The notes beneath the pieces are model-generated. The model searched no databases. It was not told where the DNA came from and worked only from the letters and a program-made list of their open reading frames with translations. Shown here piece after piece: positions 28,369 through 37,721 of a DNA stretch of 64,000 nt (the stretch's first letter is position 1; every line of letters starts with the position of its first letter). A program made the position numbers and the translations under genes. The DNA lies in NCBI RefSeq assembly GCF_003818115.1, contig NZ_RPOI01000023.1, positions 62,001-126,000 on the forward strand. The letters run 5' to 3'. This DNA comes from Citrobacter youngae (GTDB taxonomy: Bacteria; Pseudomonadota; Gammaproteobacteria; Enterobacterales; Enterobacteriaceae).

Positions 28369-29098
28369 TTTTTATCGCAATAAAGTGGCTATTAACGTGC
28401 TGGCGAAGGATATCGCCAACGCACGGGAAATCTATGACGCTGCCGAAGGTCACGCGGCGATCGGCATCCTTTCCGCACAGTTTGCCTCGGTTGAGGAAGG
28501 GGTTAAGGAAGTAAAACGCTGGATGGCCGACGTGCCGTCGATTTCCGTGGGGTTGGGGGCCGGTGACCCGGCGCAGTATTATAAAGCGGCGATGATTGCC
28601 TCACGGATCCATCCGGCACACGTCAACCAGACCTTTACCGGTTGTGGGTTTGCGGCAGGCGCGCTGGCCGCAACGGGCGGTGAACAGACCCATATCAACG
28701 CGTTAGTCAGTCCCACGGGCACGCCGGGGGAAGTGTTGATCTCCACCGGGGTCAGCAGCAGCCAGGGCACGCCAGCCCGCGTTTCCTGCGATGCCGCAGT
28801 GCGCATGATGCTGGACTCTGGCGCGCATGCCGCGAAGTTCTTCCCGATGGGCGGTGAGAAATCGTTGCCTGAGCTGTACGCGCTGGCGACAACCGCGGCG
28901 CGCAACGGCATGACGTTGATTGAGCCGACCGGCGGTATCGATCTCGATAACTTCGGCATTATCCTGCAAACCTGTCTTGAGACGGGTATACCGCGCGTCA
29001 TGCCGCATGTGTACAGCTCGATTATCGATCCACAAACCGGTAATACCCGGCCTGCAGATATCATCAGGTTGATTGAGATAGTCAAAGCCCTGGTGTGA
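28355..29098 (+). CDS. dgaF: KDGP aldolase of the D-glucosaminate operon
   Basis: The 247-residue class I aldolase cleaves 2-keto-3-deoxygluconate-6-phosphate to pyruvate and glyceraldehyde-3-phosphate, finishing the pathway. The Schiff-base lysine is probably in SGAHAAKFFPMGGEKSL; GTPGEVLISTGVSSSQGTPARV and IEPTGGIDLDN are the other conserved parts. The ATG at 28355 (MQRINFYRNK) lies inside dgaE; an in-frame TTG at 28346 is less likely. A terminator follows at 29128. Confidence 0.9.
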   Translation: MQRINFYRNKVAINVLAKDIANAREIYDAAEGHAAIGILSAQFASVEEGVKEVKRWMADVPSISVGLGAGDPAQYYKAAMIASRIHPAHVNQTFTGCGFAAGALAATGGEQTHINALVSPTGTPGEVLISTGVSSSQGTPARVSCDAAVRMMLDSGAHAAKFFPMGGEKSLPELYALATTAARNGMTLIEPTGGIDLDNFGIILQTCLETGIPRVMPHVYSSIIDPQTGNTRPADIIRLIEIVKALV

Positions 29099-29127
29099 GG
29101 CTGCCATCGTTGGAGAGCGAAAAGAGA

Positions 29128-29162
29128 ATGTCCGGAGGTGCTCCCGCCTACCGGGCATTTTT
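29128..29162 (+). terminator. dga operon terminator
   Basis: An 8 bp stem ATGTCCGG/CCGGGCAT (29128-29135 with 29151-29158, one G-U pair) with a partly paired loop runs into TTTTT. It stands 30 bp after dgaF. The remaining gap up to 29308 shows no convincing gene. Confidence 0.65.
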
Positions 29163-29308
29163 GCGAACATCATTCGTGGAAAATGAATGCATTGCAGCAG
29201 CATCTATTTATCCTCGAAAACGCCTCGCAAAGGGGTCATTTCCCTGATGTCGTCTGTAGCACTGGCGAGTAATGTCCCGTCATCTTGTTCTTCTGGTGAC
29301 GGATCGCC

Positions 29309-30247
29309 ATGCAAAAACCAACAACCTCTACGCCGCATGATGCGGTATTTAAAAAGTTCCTGGGCCATCCAGATACGGCACGGGATTTTCTTGATACCTA
29401 TCTTCCGGCGTCATTACATGAGCTTTGCGATCTGGACACACTGAAGCTGGAACCCGGGAGTTTTATTGAGGAAGACCTGCGTGCCAGTTATTCCGATATT
29501 CTGTGGTCGCTAAAAACGAGAACCGGTAAAGGCTATATCTATGCGTTGATTGAGCACCAAAGCTCGCCAGATGCTCATATGGCATTCCGGATGATGCGTT
29601 ATGCCATTGCTGCGATGCAGAAGCATCTTGATGCAGGACACAAAACGCTGCCGCTGGTGGTGCCGATACTTTTTTATCATGGCGTTGACAGCCCGTATCC
29701 ATACTCGCTGTGTTGGCTGGATGAATTTGACGATCCACAAACTGCGCGGCAGCTTTATGGTTCTGCCTTCCCGCTGGTAGACATCACGGCGGTGTCTGAT
29801 GATGAGATTATGCAGCATCGGCGGATGGCGCTACTTGAGCTTGTCCAGAAGCATATACGTGAACGTGACCTGATGGTGCTGGTGGATAACCTGGTTGCTC
29901 TGCTGGTTAAGGGATACGCTAATGACAGCCAGGTAGAAACGCTATTTAATTATCTGATGCAGTCTGGCAGCGCACCGCGTTTCGAGGCGTTTATTCGCGA
30001 GGTGGCTTTACGCGTTCCCCAACACAAGGAGAGATTAATGACGATTGCAGAATGTTTACGTGAATCAGGGCGAAGAACGGGTCATTACAGTGGCTTACAA
30101 GAGGGATTACAAAAGGGCAAGATTGAAGGCAAACAAGACGAAGCGTTGCGGATAGCCCATGCCATGCTGGAGAAGGGGATCGATCGTGAACTGGTGCTAA
30201 TTATCACCGGGCTTTCAAGTGATGAACTAACGGCATCTTCCGACTAA
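29309..30247 (+). CDS. Rpn-family recombination-promoting nuclease (PD-(D/E)XK, YhgA-like)
   Basis: The 312-residue protein belongs to the RpnA/YhgA family, long annotated as transposase. It has the N-terminal signature [20 protein letters not shown]. The nuclease core follows: Asp in YSDILWSL near residue 72, then [11 protein letters not shown] with the E-x-Q active-site form, then VVPILFYHG. Rpn proteins of E. coli are calcium-stimulated DNA nucleases that raise RecA-independent recombination. The C-terminal part has a [18 protein letters not shown] repeat typical of the family. No terminal repeats are visible, so there is no sign it moves itself. Confidence 0.88.
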   Translation: MQKPTTSTPHDAVFKKFLGHPDTARDFLDTYLPASLHELCDLDTLKLEPGSFIEEDLRASYSDILWSLKTRTGKGYIYALIEHQSSPDAHMAFRMMRYAIAAMQKHLDAGHKTLPLVVPILFYHGVDSPYPYSLCWLDEFDDPQTARQLYGSAFPLVDITAVSDDEIMQHRRMALLELVQKHIRERDLMVLVDNLVALLVKGYANDSQVETLFNYLMQSGSAPRFEAFIREVALRVPQHKERLMTIAECLRESGRRTGHYSGLQEGLQKGKIEGKQDEALRIAHAMLEKGIDRELVLIITGLSSDELTASSD

Positions 30248-30370
30248 TGTATCTTTTTCCCGTTATGCTTTTTTCTTCTTGCTGATGCTTTTTCGTTTTT
30301 TAAACCGCAGCGGCCTTGCCGCTATAGTCATTTCATTACTCATCAGGCGGTTATTACAAAAGGATAAAAC

Positions 30371-31189
30371 GTGAAACTGAAGATACCTCATTTCGGGGCC
30401 GGGGCGGCAGTATTGCTGGCGGGATTATTGCTGGCAGGATGCGATCAGCAGAGCAGCGATGCAAAGCATATCAAAGTCGGCGTGATTAACGGCGCAGAGC
30501 AGGATGTGGCGGAAGTCGCGAAGAAAGTGGCTAAAGAAAAATATGGGCTGGATGTCGAACTGGTAGGGTTTAGCGGTTCCCTGTTGCCTAACGATGCCAC
30601 CAATCACGGTGAACTGGATGCCAACGTCTTCCAGCATCGCCCATTTCTTGAACAAGATAATAAAGCGCACGGCTATAAGCTGGTAGCCGTGGGTAATACC
30701 TTTGTGTTCCCGATGGCCGGTTATTCGAAGAAAATCAAAACCGTTGCGGAGCTTAAAGACGGTGCGACGATTGCGATACCTAACGATCCAACCAACCTCG
30801 GGCGGGCGCTACTGCTGCTGCAAAAAGAAAAGTTAATCACGCTGAAAGCAAATACAGGCCTGCTGCCCACGGCGCTGGATATTACTGATAATCCGCGACA
30901 CCTGAATATTATGGAACTGGAAGGCGCGCAGCTGCCGCGCGTGCTGGACGATCAGAAAGTGGATGTGGCGATTATCAGTACCACCTACATCCAGCAAACC
31001 GGGCTTTCTCCGGTACATGACAGCGTATTTATTGAAGACAAAAACTCACCCTACGTGAACATCCTGGTGGCGCGAGAAGACAACAAAGATGCCGGGAATG
31101 TGAAAGAATTCCTGCAATCTTATCAGTCACCGGAAGTGGCAAAGGCGGCAGAAACTATCTTTAACGGCGGCGCGGTTCCTGGTTGGTAA
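30371..31189 (+). CDS. nlpA: NlpA lipoprotein, MetQ-like substrate-binding protein
   Basis: The 272-residue protein has a lipoprotein signal with lipobox LLAG-C24. Asp25 after the lipidated Cys is the signal for inner-membrane retention, as in E. coli NlpA (lipoprotein-28). The rest is a methionine-binding MetQ/NlpA-type domain (IKVGVINGAEQDVAEVAKKV, ANVFQHRPFLEQ). It uses a GTG start with AGGA 6 nt ahead. No ABC permease genes adjoin, so it stands alone as in E. coli. Confidence 0.93.
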   Translation: MKLKIPHFGAGAAVLLAGLLLAGCDQQSSDAKHIKVGVINGAEQDVAEVAKKVAKEKYGLDVELVGFSGSLLPNDATNHGELDANVFQHRPFLEQDNKAHGYKLVAVGNTFVFPMAGYSKKIKTVAELKDGATIAIPNDPTNLGRALLLLQKEKLITLKANTGLLPTALDITDNPRHLNIMELEGAQLPRVLDDQKVDVAIISTTYIQQTGLSPVHDSVFIEDKNSPYVNILVAREDNKDAGNVKEFLQSYQSPEVAKAAETIFNGGAVPGW

Positions 31190-31217
31190 TCGTGACCCGT
31201 TGCCGCGCCGGTTGGGG

Positions 31218-32120
31218 TTAAACCGCTCTGGCGCGGCGACGTGAGTCCATTGAGATCAGTATTACCGATGAGAGGATCAAAAGCGTGCCCAGCCAGTCTG
31301 GCAGGGTAAAGGTAATACCTAACAACAGTAGGGACAGCAACGCGCTGCTCAACGGTTCTGCGCAGCTCAAAATGCTTGCTTTCGGTCCGCCAATCATCTG
31401 CGCGCCTTTCAGGTACAGGCTAAACGTCAGTGACGTGCCGATGACCACCAGATAGAAAAACGCCAGAATCAAACTGCCATTCACCACGAAATTAGTGCCC
31501 TGTCCGGCATAAAACGGCAGCAGGATCATGCCGCCGATTAACATACTCCAGCCGACGACCGGCAGCGTGCCGTAGCGCGCGATAAGCGTTGAGGGGTAGG
31601 TGGTGTAGAACGCGGCGGCAAACGCCGAGGCAATTCCCCAGAACAGCGCGGCAGGTGAAATAGACAGCGACGTCGGGTTACCGTGAGTGACCAGTAAGAA
31701 GGTGCCGATAAGCGAGGTGAAGATCGCCGTCAGCACTAAAATCCCCGGTCGCGCTTTGCGCACTACGGAAAACCACGCCACGATAATGGTCGGTGACAAA
31801 AATTGCAGTACCGTCGCGGTGGCGGCGTTGGATTTTTCAATGGTCAGCAGGAAGGTGAGCTGTACGGTGAGCGCTCCAACTACGGAAAAAATCAGCAGGC
31901 TGATGGCATCTTTGCGATTTTTGATAATGGAGAACACTTTGTCGCCGTGAACGAAAGAGAGCATCAGCAGAATCAGCCCGGCGAAAATCAGGCGCGTCAT
32001 GGTCAGAAACTGCGACGACATCTGACTTTGCTCCATGATGTACTGCGCGCAAACGCCCGAACTTCCCCACAATACGGCAGCAATCAGGACGTTCATCATC
32101 CCTCTTCTGGTGGAACTCAT
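31218..32120 (-). CDS. yicL: YicL, DMT-family (EamA) transporter
   Basis: The 300-residue membrane protein has ten hydrophobic segments and two EamA repeats, and matches E. coli YicL ([52 protein letters not shown]). Substrate unknown. It is convergent with nlpA. In Salmonella SPI-3 yicL marks the end of the island away from selC; here too it is the last core gene before the accessory stretch. Confidence 0.92.
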   Translation of the reverse strand: MSSTRRGMMNVLIAAVLWGSSGVCAQYIMEQSQMSSQFLTMTRLIFAGLILLMLSFVHGDKVFSIIKNRKDAISLLIFSVVGALTVQLTFLLTIEKSNAATATVLQFLSPTIIVAWFSVVRKARPGILVLTAIFTSLIGTFLLVTHGNPTSLSISPAALFWGIASAFAAAFYTTYPSTLIARYGTLPVVGWSMLIGGMILLPFYAGQGTNFVVNGSLILAFFYLVVIGTSLTFSLYLKGAQMIGGPKASILSCAEPLSSALLSLLLLGITFTLPDWLGTLLILSSVILISMDSRRRARAV

Positions 32121-32238
32121 CTTTCCCTCGGCATGTTGTTTTGTTTTATTTGTGTGCAGGCATCATAGCAGAGATAGCGAAGCGAGTGAGACATGACTGG
32201 TGCAGCCCCCCACGTGGCAGGGGGCTTCGGCAGTTATT

Positions 32239-32544
32239 TTATGGCGCAATCGGCGTCAGATAATCCAGCCGTAGCGGTTCGGCTAGCAGATCGTTCATTT
32301 GTAGAATGAACGCCTGGAAATGTGGCAGAGCGATATGCTCGTCCAGACCGGCCTGACTGTGCCAGGATTCGCGCACGTAAAACACATCCGGCGTGTCGCG
32401 TAACTGGTACAGCTCATACTCAATATTGCCCGGCTCCCGGCGAGTGGGTAACAGCAGAGCCTGCAGCGCCTGTTTCAGTGCGTCGATCTTCCCGGGTTGG
32501 GCTTTCAATACCGCAATAATTGAAATCACTTCTGAATCAGACAT
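32239..32544 (-). CDS. Antibiotic biosynthesis monooxygenase (ABM) domain protein
   Basis: I start it at ATG 32544 (MSDSEVISIIAVLKA), with GGAGGGG ahead, giving 101 residues; the longer frame to 32637 would lie inside the upstream gene. It is a single ABM/YgiN-like ferredoxin fold domain (AQPGKIDALKQALQALLLPT, EPGNIEYELYQLRDTPDVF, HIALPHFQAFI). Such proteins often act as quinol monooxygenases with a quinone reductase. It starts 1 bp after the alcohol dehydrogenase/quinone reductase-like gene, which fits that pairing. Confidence 0.85.
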   Translation of the reverse strand: MSDSEVISIIAVLKAQPGKIDALKQALQALLLPTRREPGNIEYELYQLRDTPDVFYVRESWHSQAGLDEHIALPHFQAFILQMNDLLAEPLRLDYLTPIAP

Positions 32545-32545
32545 G

Positions 32546-33553
32546 TTAAAACCCCTCCAGCACAATCTTGCCGACCGAACGACCGGTTTCAATTTGCGCG
32601 TGGGCTTTTTGCAGATTCGCCGCAGTGATAGCGCCAAAATGCTCGCCCAGCGTGGTGCGGAGGGTATTGTCGTCGATCAATTGCGCCACGCGGGTCAATA
32701 GCTGGTGCTGCGCGATGATATCGTGGGTGGTAAACATCGAACGGGTAAACATAAATTCCCAGTGCAGCGAAATGCTTTTGGCCTTCAGCGGACGGGCATC
32801 GAGGAATTCAGGATCGTCAATCAGCGCCAGTTTACCCTGTGGTGCCAGTGCGGCAATAATTTGTTGATAATGCTGCTCAGTGTTGTTCAGGCTGGCAACG
32901 TGCGTCACCGCCTTAACCCCTATCCGTGCCAGCTCTTCCGTCAGCGGCTTGCTGTGGTCAATGACATGATGAGCGCCTGCTTCACGTACCCATTTCTGGC
33001 TTTGCGGACGTGATGCGGTGCCGATGACGGTCATTTTAGTCAGCTTACTGGCCAGTTGCGTCAGGATAGAACCGACGCCGCCAGCCGCGCCAACAATCAA
33101 TAACACATCATCTTCATTGCTATTTTCCTCAACGCCCAGACGGTCGAACAGCATTTCCCAGGCGGTGATGGCGGTCAGCGGCAGCGCTGCAGCAGAAGCA
33201 TTATCTAGTGTTTTTGGCTTCAGCGCGGTAATACGTTCATCAACCAGCTGAAATTCACTGTTACTGCCAGCGCGGCCCAGCGCTCCGGCGTACCAGACTT
33301 CATCGCCAGGTGTGAACAGGGTGACGGCTTCACCCACGGATTTCACCACGCCCACGGCATCCCAGCCCAGAACGCGCGGCACATCGGCGTTAAAACCTTC
33401 GCGGACCTTGGTATCAACGGGATTGACGGAAATGGCTTTCACTTCAACCAGCAGATCGTGCCCGGTAGCGACTGGCATGGGTAGGTCAATCTCTTGTAAA
33501 AATTCAATGTTATTGCCGTCGGTCGCGGCGCGGGTAATAGCGATGGCTTTCAT
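32546..33553 (-). CDS. Zinc-type alcohol dehydrogenase/quinone reductase-like oxidoreductase
   Basis: The 335-residue MDR-superfamily protein starts at ATG 33553 (MKAIAITRAATDG), with GGAG ahead. The GroES-like domain has VNPVDTKVREG and DAVGVVKSVGEAV. The Rossmann fold carries VGAAGGVGSILTQLASKL, the NADPH-type motif. No cysteine-rich structural zinc loop is seen, which points to the quinone oxidoreductase branch (ZADH/QOR). With the ABM gene it may handle quinones or aldehydes. A divergent LysR regulator lies 105 bp away. Confidence 0.87.
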   Translation of the reverse strand: MKAIAITRAATDGNNIEFLQEIDLPMPVATGHDLLVEVKAISVNPVDTKVREGFNADVPRVLGWDAVGVVKSVGEAVTLFTPGDEVWYAGALGRAGSNSEFQLVDERITALKPKTLDNASAAALPLTAITAWEMLFDRLGVEENSNEDDVLLIVGAAGGVGSILTQLASKLTKMTVIGTASRPQSQKWVREAGAHHVIDHSKPLTEELARIGVKAVTHVASLNNTEQHYQQIIAALAPQGKLALIDDPEFLDARPLKAKSISLHWEFMFTRSMFTTHDIIAQHQLLTRVAQLIDDNTLRTTLGEHFGAITAANLQKAHAQIETGRSVGKIVLEGF

Positions 33554-33657
33554 GGTCTCTCCGGTCACAGGAATCAGTTGAATAATTCGATGGTAAACCG
33601 GTAGCAGAACGGGAAAAATAGCCCTACGGCGACAGGACTTATACTCGGGGAGTGAAA

Positions 33658-34560
33658 ATGTTCCGGCTTGAAGATCTCACGTTGTTTGTCCGCGCCGCGG
33701 CGCTGAATAGTTTTAGCGATGCCGCGCGCGAAGTCGGCGTTCAGCCTGCTCAGGTCAGTTCAGCTATCAAGCGCCTGGAGTCTACGTTGGCTATCCGCTT
33801 GTTCGCCCGCTCCACGCGCAGCCTGCGCCTGACGCCGGAGGGCGAGGTCTGGCTACCCTATGCCCGCCAGATGCTGGACGTGATGCATGCCGGGCTGCAA
33901 AAAATACAGACCCCGGAAGATGAAGTGTCTGGCACGCTGCAAATTGCCGTGCCTTCCGATCTTGGTCGCAACCTGCTGCTGCCGGTCTTTCAGTCGTTTC
34001 GACGCCGCTATCCCGCGCTGCGCCTGCGGATTTTTTTCTCTGATCAGGTGACGGATGTCTTTAAAGACCCCGTCGATGTTGCGTTTCGCTATGGCAATAC
34101 CGAAGACGCGTCATACATTGCGCTGCCCGTTGCACCGAGTAACCGACGTGTGCTGGTGGCATCACCGGAATGGGTTGCGCAAAACGGCGCGCCGCAAACC
34201 CCGGATGATTTAACACAGCTCAACGCCATGACCTTCGTATTACGCGGCCGTCTGCACGATCGCTGGACGTTTACGCGCAACGGCGAGGCCAGTAGTGTGC
34301 AGGTTAACGGCACCATTATGAGCGACGATGCGGAAGTGATCCGACGGCTGGCGATTGCCGGGGAAGGTGTGGCGTACAAGTCGTGGCTGGATGTCAGCGA
34401 AGATGTGCGTGACGGTCGATTACAACTGCTGATGCCGGATTATCAGGGAGAGACCGTTCCGCTGAATATGATCTGCCCGCATCGGCAGCAGCTTTCAACG
34501 GCAGTCCGTCTGCTGCACGACGCAGTGAAGGCGCGGTGTGAAATGCTGGCGCAAAGCTAA
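33658..34560 (+). CDS. LysR-type regulator, probably of the divergent oxidoreductase operon
   Basis: The 300-residue LysR protein has its winged helix at about residues 3-62 (LTLFVRAAALNSFSDAAREV, QPAQVSSAIKRLESTLAIRL) and a CrgA/DsdC-like sensor domain. GGGGAG at 33645-33650 is 7 nt from the ATG at 33658, so I prefer that over GTG 33652. It is divergent from the reductase/ABM pair across 104 bp, the usual layout of a LysR regulator and its target. The inducer is unknown. Confidence 0.88.
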   Translation: MFRLEDLTLFVRAAALNSFSDAAREVGVQPAQVSSAIKRLESTLAIRLFARSTRSLRLTPEGEVWLPYARQMLDVMHAGLQKIQTPEDEVSGTLQIAVPSDLGRNLLLPVFQSFRRRYPALRLRIFFSDQVTDVFKDPVDVAFRYGNTEDASYIALPVAPSNRRVLVASPEWVAQNGAPQTPDDLTQLNAMTFVLRGRLHDRWTFTRNGEASSVQVNGTIMSDDAEVIRRLAIAGEGVAYKSWLDVSEDVRDGRLQLLMPDYQGETVPLNMICPHRQQLSTAVRLLHDAVKARCEMLAQS

Positions 34561-34596
34561 TAAGCGCTTTACGCCAGAATACTATCGCGTCGTTAC

Positions 34597-36093
34597 TCAG
34601 TCTTTTTTCGCTGCGTTGGCAAAGAAGATATCAGACTGAATGTCTTTGGTGCGGATGGTAAATAGCTGATTAGTCAGATCTTCCGTCAGCTTCTCGGCGT
34701 CGGCCATGATGCGCAGGTTGAAGTCATTCAGCATCTTATCGGCGGCTGGTTTATCGGTTTTCGCCATCTTCAGATACTCTGCTTCGACCTCTTTTTGCTC
34801 CTTCGCCACTTTGTCTTCCCATGCTTTGTAGGCTTTTTTGACGATTGGCGCGAGCTTCGGATAATCGGTCATCGTCAGCGTTTGTAATTTACGATATTTC
34901 CAGTAGATAGACTGATCGTCCGCTTTATCGGTGCCCATCGTATAGTTAGCCGGATACGCCTTCAGGCCGCTGTAGTACGGAACAAAGGCGGTGAGATCGG
35001 CCATGCCCAGACCAATGTAGGTCGTTTCACCGATCTCTTTTGGCAACCACGGACGGACCTGCATAACATGCGCTTCATAGGTGCGGAAGACGCTGACCGG
35101 ACGCCATGGCTCTTTGCCGTTCAGACCGTTGGTGTAGGGGTCATGGCTGGTGCCTTCGTAATGGTTACGCAGTACGGCTTTCACATCGTCCAGCGTCATT
35201 TTCTTCTCTGGCGTCATGAAGACCGGGAATTCACGCCCTTTGGCCATATCCTGGTTTACGGAAGGATTGAACTCTTTCTGGATGGTCCAAACGCGAGGGT
35301 CGTTATACGTGCGGTCACGCTCGTCATCACGGGTATAGGCTTTGGAGAAGTTGAATTTGCCATCTTTCGCCGGTTCGTACAGACCCTTTTCGGTCGCAAA
35401 TTGAATCAGGTTTTTTGACGCCATCATGTCCGGGTTTTTCGGATCGTAATCCTGTAAGCGGCCCTGGTTACCGGTGGCAAAATACTGGTTATTTGGCAGA
35501 CGCTGCGCCATCCACTGATGGCCGCTGCCGGTTTCCAGATACCAGATCTCGTTATCGTCGACGACGGCAACGCCAAAGCCTTCGCCTGCGCCGACGGTCT
35601 CAACGATATGGCCCAGTAGCGCCACGGCTTCACGCGCGGTTTTACTCTGCGACAGCAGAATATCCGGGATATCGTCTTCGGTGATCCCTTTATCCTCAAC
35701 GTACGGGTCGGCGGCCAGCGCTTTTGGTGAGGCAAAAATAGATTCTGTGCCGCTCACTCCAACGCCCAGCTCGTTAAATCCGGTCGCGCCGTGCAGTTGG
35801 GTTTTCCAGTTTGGAACCGTGGTATAACGCAGCGAGTTTTTGGGGAGCGGCCAGGTAAAGTCATTCGCGCCGTTATGTGCTTTGGTGCTGTATACCCCGG
35901 TCTGATTCTGTTTTGCCGGGTGAATGACAAAATGTTGCGCTTTCAGGGCATCGCTGTCAGCGCTACGCGCTACCAGCATGGAGCCGTCCGCTGATGCTTC
36001 GTTACCGACCAGCAGGGTCGTACAAGCAAAACCTGATGAAACAACGGCCAAATTTATAGAAAGTGCAATCAGGCACTTTTTAAAAGTAAACAT
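34597..36093 (-). CDS. Secreted C69-family dipeptidase (PipD-like)
   Basis: The protein starts at ATG 36093 (MFTFKKCLIALSINLA) and is 498 residues long. A signal peptide ends at about residue 23, so cleavage would expose Cys24 of ACTTLLVGNEAS, the N-terminal nucleophile of peptidase family C69. Further family parts are GFNELGVGVSGTESI, WYLETGSGHQWMAQRLP and YFATGNQGRL. It resembles Salmonella PipD, but the pip/sop neighbours of SPI-5 are absent. The C-terminal 60 residues are lysine-rich and helical (KKAYKAWEDKVAKEQKEVEA). It is probably periplasmic. Confidence 0.87.
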   Translation of the reverse strand: MFTFKKCLIALSINLAVVSSGFACTTLLVGNEASADGSMLVARSADSDALKAQHFVIHPAKQNQTGVYSTKAHNGANDFTWPLPKNSLRYTTVPNWKTQLHGATGFNELGVGVSGTESIFASPKALAADPYVEDKGITEDDIPDILLSQSKTAREAVALLGHIVETVGAGEGFGVAVVDDNEIWYLETGSGHQWMAQRLPNNQYFATGNQGRLQDYDPKNPDMMASKNLIQFATEKGLYEPAKDGKFNFSKAYTRDDERDRTYNDPRVWTIQKEFNPSVNQDMAKGREFPVFMTPEKKMTLDDVKAVLRNHYEGTSHDPYTNGLNGKEPWRPVSVFRTYEAHVMQVRPWLPKEIGETTYIGLGMADLTAFVPYYSGLKAYPANYTMGTDKADDQSIYWKYRKLQTLTMTDYPKLAPIVKKAYKAWEDKVAKEQKEVEAEYLKMAKTDKPAADKMLNDFNLRIMADAEKLTEDLTNQLFTIRTKDIQSDIFFANAAKKD

Positions 36094-36435
36094 TACGTAT
36101 CCCTCATATGTACGCCAAAAATACACCGGAAACACACCGTTTCCTGAAATGCGATAACGCCTGAACCTTCAGACATTGCTCGCGAGAGAGATAAACGCCC
36201 CTGCCCACGTCTTCTCCAAATATCCATCCATAGGTTGAAGTCTTCTGGGCAAAATAAAACGCCCATTTCGCTTAATTGTTACGCAATGGATATTGTGGTA
36301 TTCAGGATGTTTCCTGATTCGGGGAAAAGAATAGCAATGGGATATGAATGGATTCAGTGACCCATGTCGCGTAAGTCGATGATGACAAATATGAATTCCT
36401 GCGTGGGGGCACTCTTTTTGTATCCGGATATGACG
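36094..36435. other. Intergenic stretch between the dipeptidase and fidL-like genes
   Basis: These 342 bp hold the promoter region of the dipeptidase gene (minus strand) and the untranslated end after the fidL-like gene. I see no supported ORF, REP or tRNA here and no strong terminator. Confidence 0.5.
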
Positions 36436-36900
36436 TTACCTTTTACGGCAGTACAGCGAAGGAACAGTGGAACTCGCCACTATCCACGCCCCTTTATACT
36501 CCTCCATGACCAGACTCAGGCGCTGCCCGGTTTCGCGATAAAAACTGGGCAACGTCCCGTTGATATCGTCTTTATCGGCGGAGTCTGAGAAGGTTTTTAC
36601 CAGTTGCGTCGACTGCAGCACGCGCGCGTCGTGGTGCTGGGTATAGGTAAAATAGATGTTTCTACTGATACCTGTGACGTGACGTCCGTACAGTTTGCCG
36701 GTTAAGGTTGCCAGCCCCTGATGGTCGTACAGCCGATACGACACCGTGCCGGTAAAGCGGTTGCTGCCAATATTCCACTCCACGTTACCGACGCAGTTCA
36801 ACGGTCTGTCGGCGTAGCGTGAATACCATAGCCAGGCGCCTGAACCCAGCATCAATACCACGCCAATCGCCAGCAGGATAAGATTGTGTATTTTGTTCAT
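36436..36900 (-). CDS. FidL-like membrane protein
   Basis: The 154-residue protein starts at ATG 36900, has one N-terminal membrane segment (IHNLILLAIGVVLMLGSGAWLW) and a periplasmic domain with SNRFTGTVSYRLYDHQGLATLTG. Its start overlaps the stop of the ToxR/CadC-like gene as ATGA. Size, topology and coupling match Salmonella FidL, the partner of MarT in SPI-3. By analogy with ToxS/ToxR it may steady or tune the regulator's periplasmic domain; this is inference. Confidence 0.75.
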   Translation of the reverse strand: MNKIHNLILLAIGVVLMLGSGAWLWYSRYADRPLNCVGNVEWNIGSNRFTGTVSYRLYDHQGLATLTGKLYGRHVTGISRNIYFTYTQHHDARVLQSTQLVKTFSDSADKDDINGTLPSFYRETGQRLSLVMEEYKGAWIVASSTVPSLYCRKR

Positions 36901-37721
36901 TTCCCGCGCATCCAGTAGTAATGAGTAGAACAAAACGCGTGAACATCTATCCGCGCATCCTTATCGCATACAAAGGCCACCATCCTCTGTGCCTTACGGT
37001 AACCTGAAAGAAACACATGTTTGTTATATTCACAAAGATCGGGATGCGATTGCATCAGGCTGAAATAGCTTTCCAGATTGTGTTCATTCGGTGAGTAATA
37101 AATTTTACAGTTTTCCTGTGAGGGAATTTGCATAGAAACCGACACGAATTTACTAAACGGCATGACAGGGCGAGTCTGATACCAAACCAGCCAGATAATC
37201 AGAGTAGTAATAATCACTCCGGTGGTTAAGAAAATGTTCCACCAGGGAATCGACGTTGCTACTTGTGGTGGAGAGGGCATTACCTCGGGATCGTTGTTTT
37301 CCTTAATAAATGGTGCTAAAGGGGGCTCAGTTTGGGAATGTGTGATCGTCTCCACATGCGTACTCTCATTTAATCTGAGTCCTCGCCGGGAAATAGTTTT
37401 GACTGTATCACGGGGCAACCCGACATCCGCCAGTGCATTGCGCAACGTCAAAATTGCCTGGTAAAAAGTATTGGTCGTGGTCACATTGTTTCTTTCTCCC
37501 CAACCGACTTTGAGCAGCGTGTTCTGAGAAACAATGTCACTTGCGTGAGTAATTAAATAGAGAAAACAGAGCGAGGCTGGGATCTGCAGTTGAATTGCTC
37601 GCCCTGTCTGTCGATTGACCAGGCTTTTGTTATCAGGATTAAATTCGACCAACTGGTTGATAAGGTACAATGCCCGGCCCTCAGTAACGAAACGTCTCAT
37701 ATGTTGCATCAACATACCCAT
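36897..37721 (-). CDS. ToxR/CadC-like membrane-bound transcription regulator (MarT-like)
   Basis: The 274-residue protein has an N-terminal winged helix of the OmpR/CadC type (about 10-115: LINQLVEFNPDNKSLVNRQT, LLKVGWGERNNVTTTNTFYQ). A Pro-rich linker leads to one membrane segment (WWNIFLTTGVIITTLIIWLVW, about 160-180) and a periplasmic domain with four cysteines. It binds DNA from the membrane. In Salmonella, MarT activates the autotransporter gene misL; an autotransporter gene also lies close by here. Several ATGs (37721, 37715, 37709, 37700) could be the start and none has a good ribosome site. Confidence 0.83.
   Translation of the reverse strand: MGMLMQHMRRFVTEGRALYLINQLVEFNPDNKSLVNRQTGRAIQLQIPASLCFLYLITHASDIVSQNTLLKVGWGERNNVTTTNTFYQAILTLRNALADVGLPRDTVKTISRRGLRLNESTHVETITHSQTEPPLAPFIKENNDPEVMPSPPQVATSIPWWNIFLTTGVIITTLIIWLVWYQTRPVMPFSKFVSVSMQIPSQENCKIYYSPNEHNLESYFSLMQSHPDLCEYNKHVFLSGYRKAQRMVAFVCDKDARIDVHAFCSTHYYWMRGK

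Noticed and set aside
29187-29444. 85-residue ORF before the Rpn gene
   Set aside because: It overlaps the Rpn coding frame, has no recognisable domain and no good ribosome site.
31202-31240. GCCGCGCC/GGCGCGGC inverted repeat between nlpA and yicL as a terminator
   Set aside because: The loop is about 20 nt, there is no T-run, and the right arm lies in the yicL coding end.
36364-36588. 74-residue plus-strand ORF after the dipeptidase region
   Set aside because: It runs into the fidL-like gene on the other strand and has neither ribosome site nor domain.
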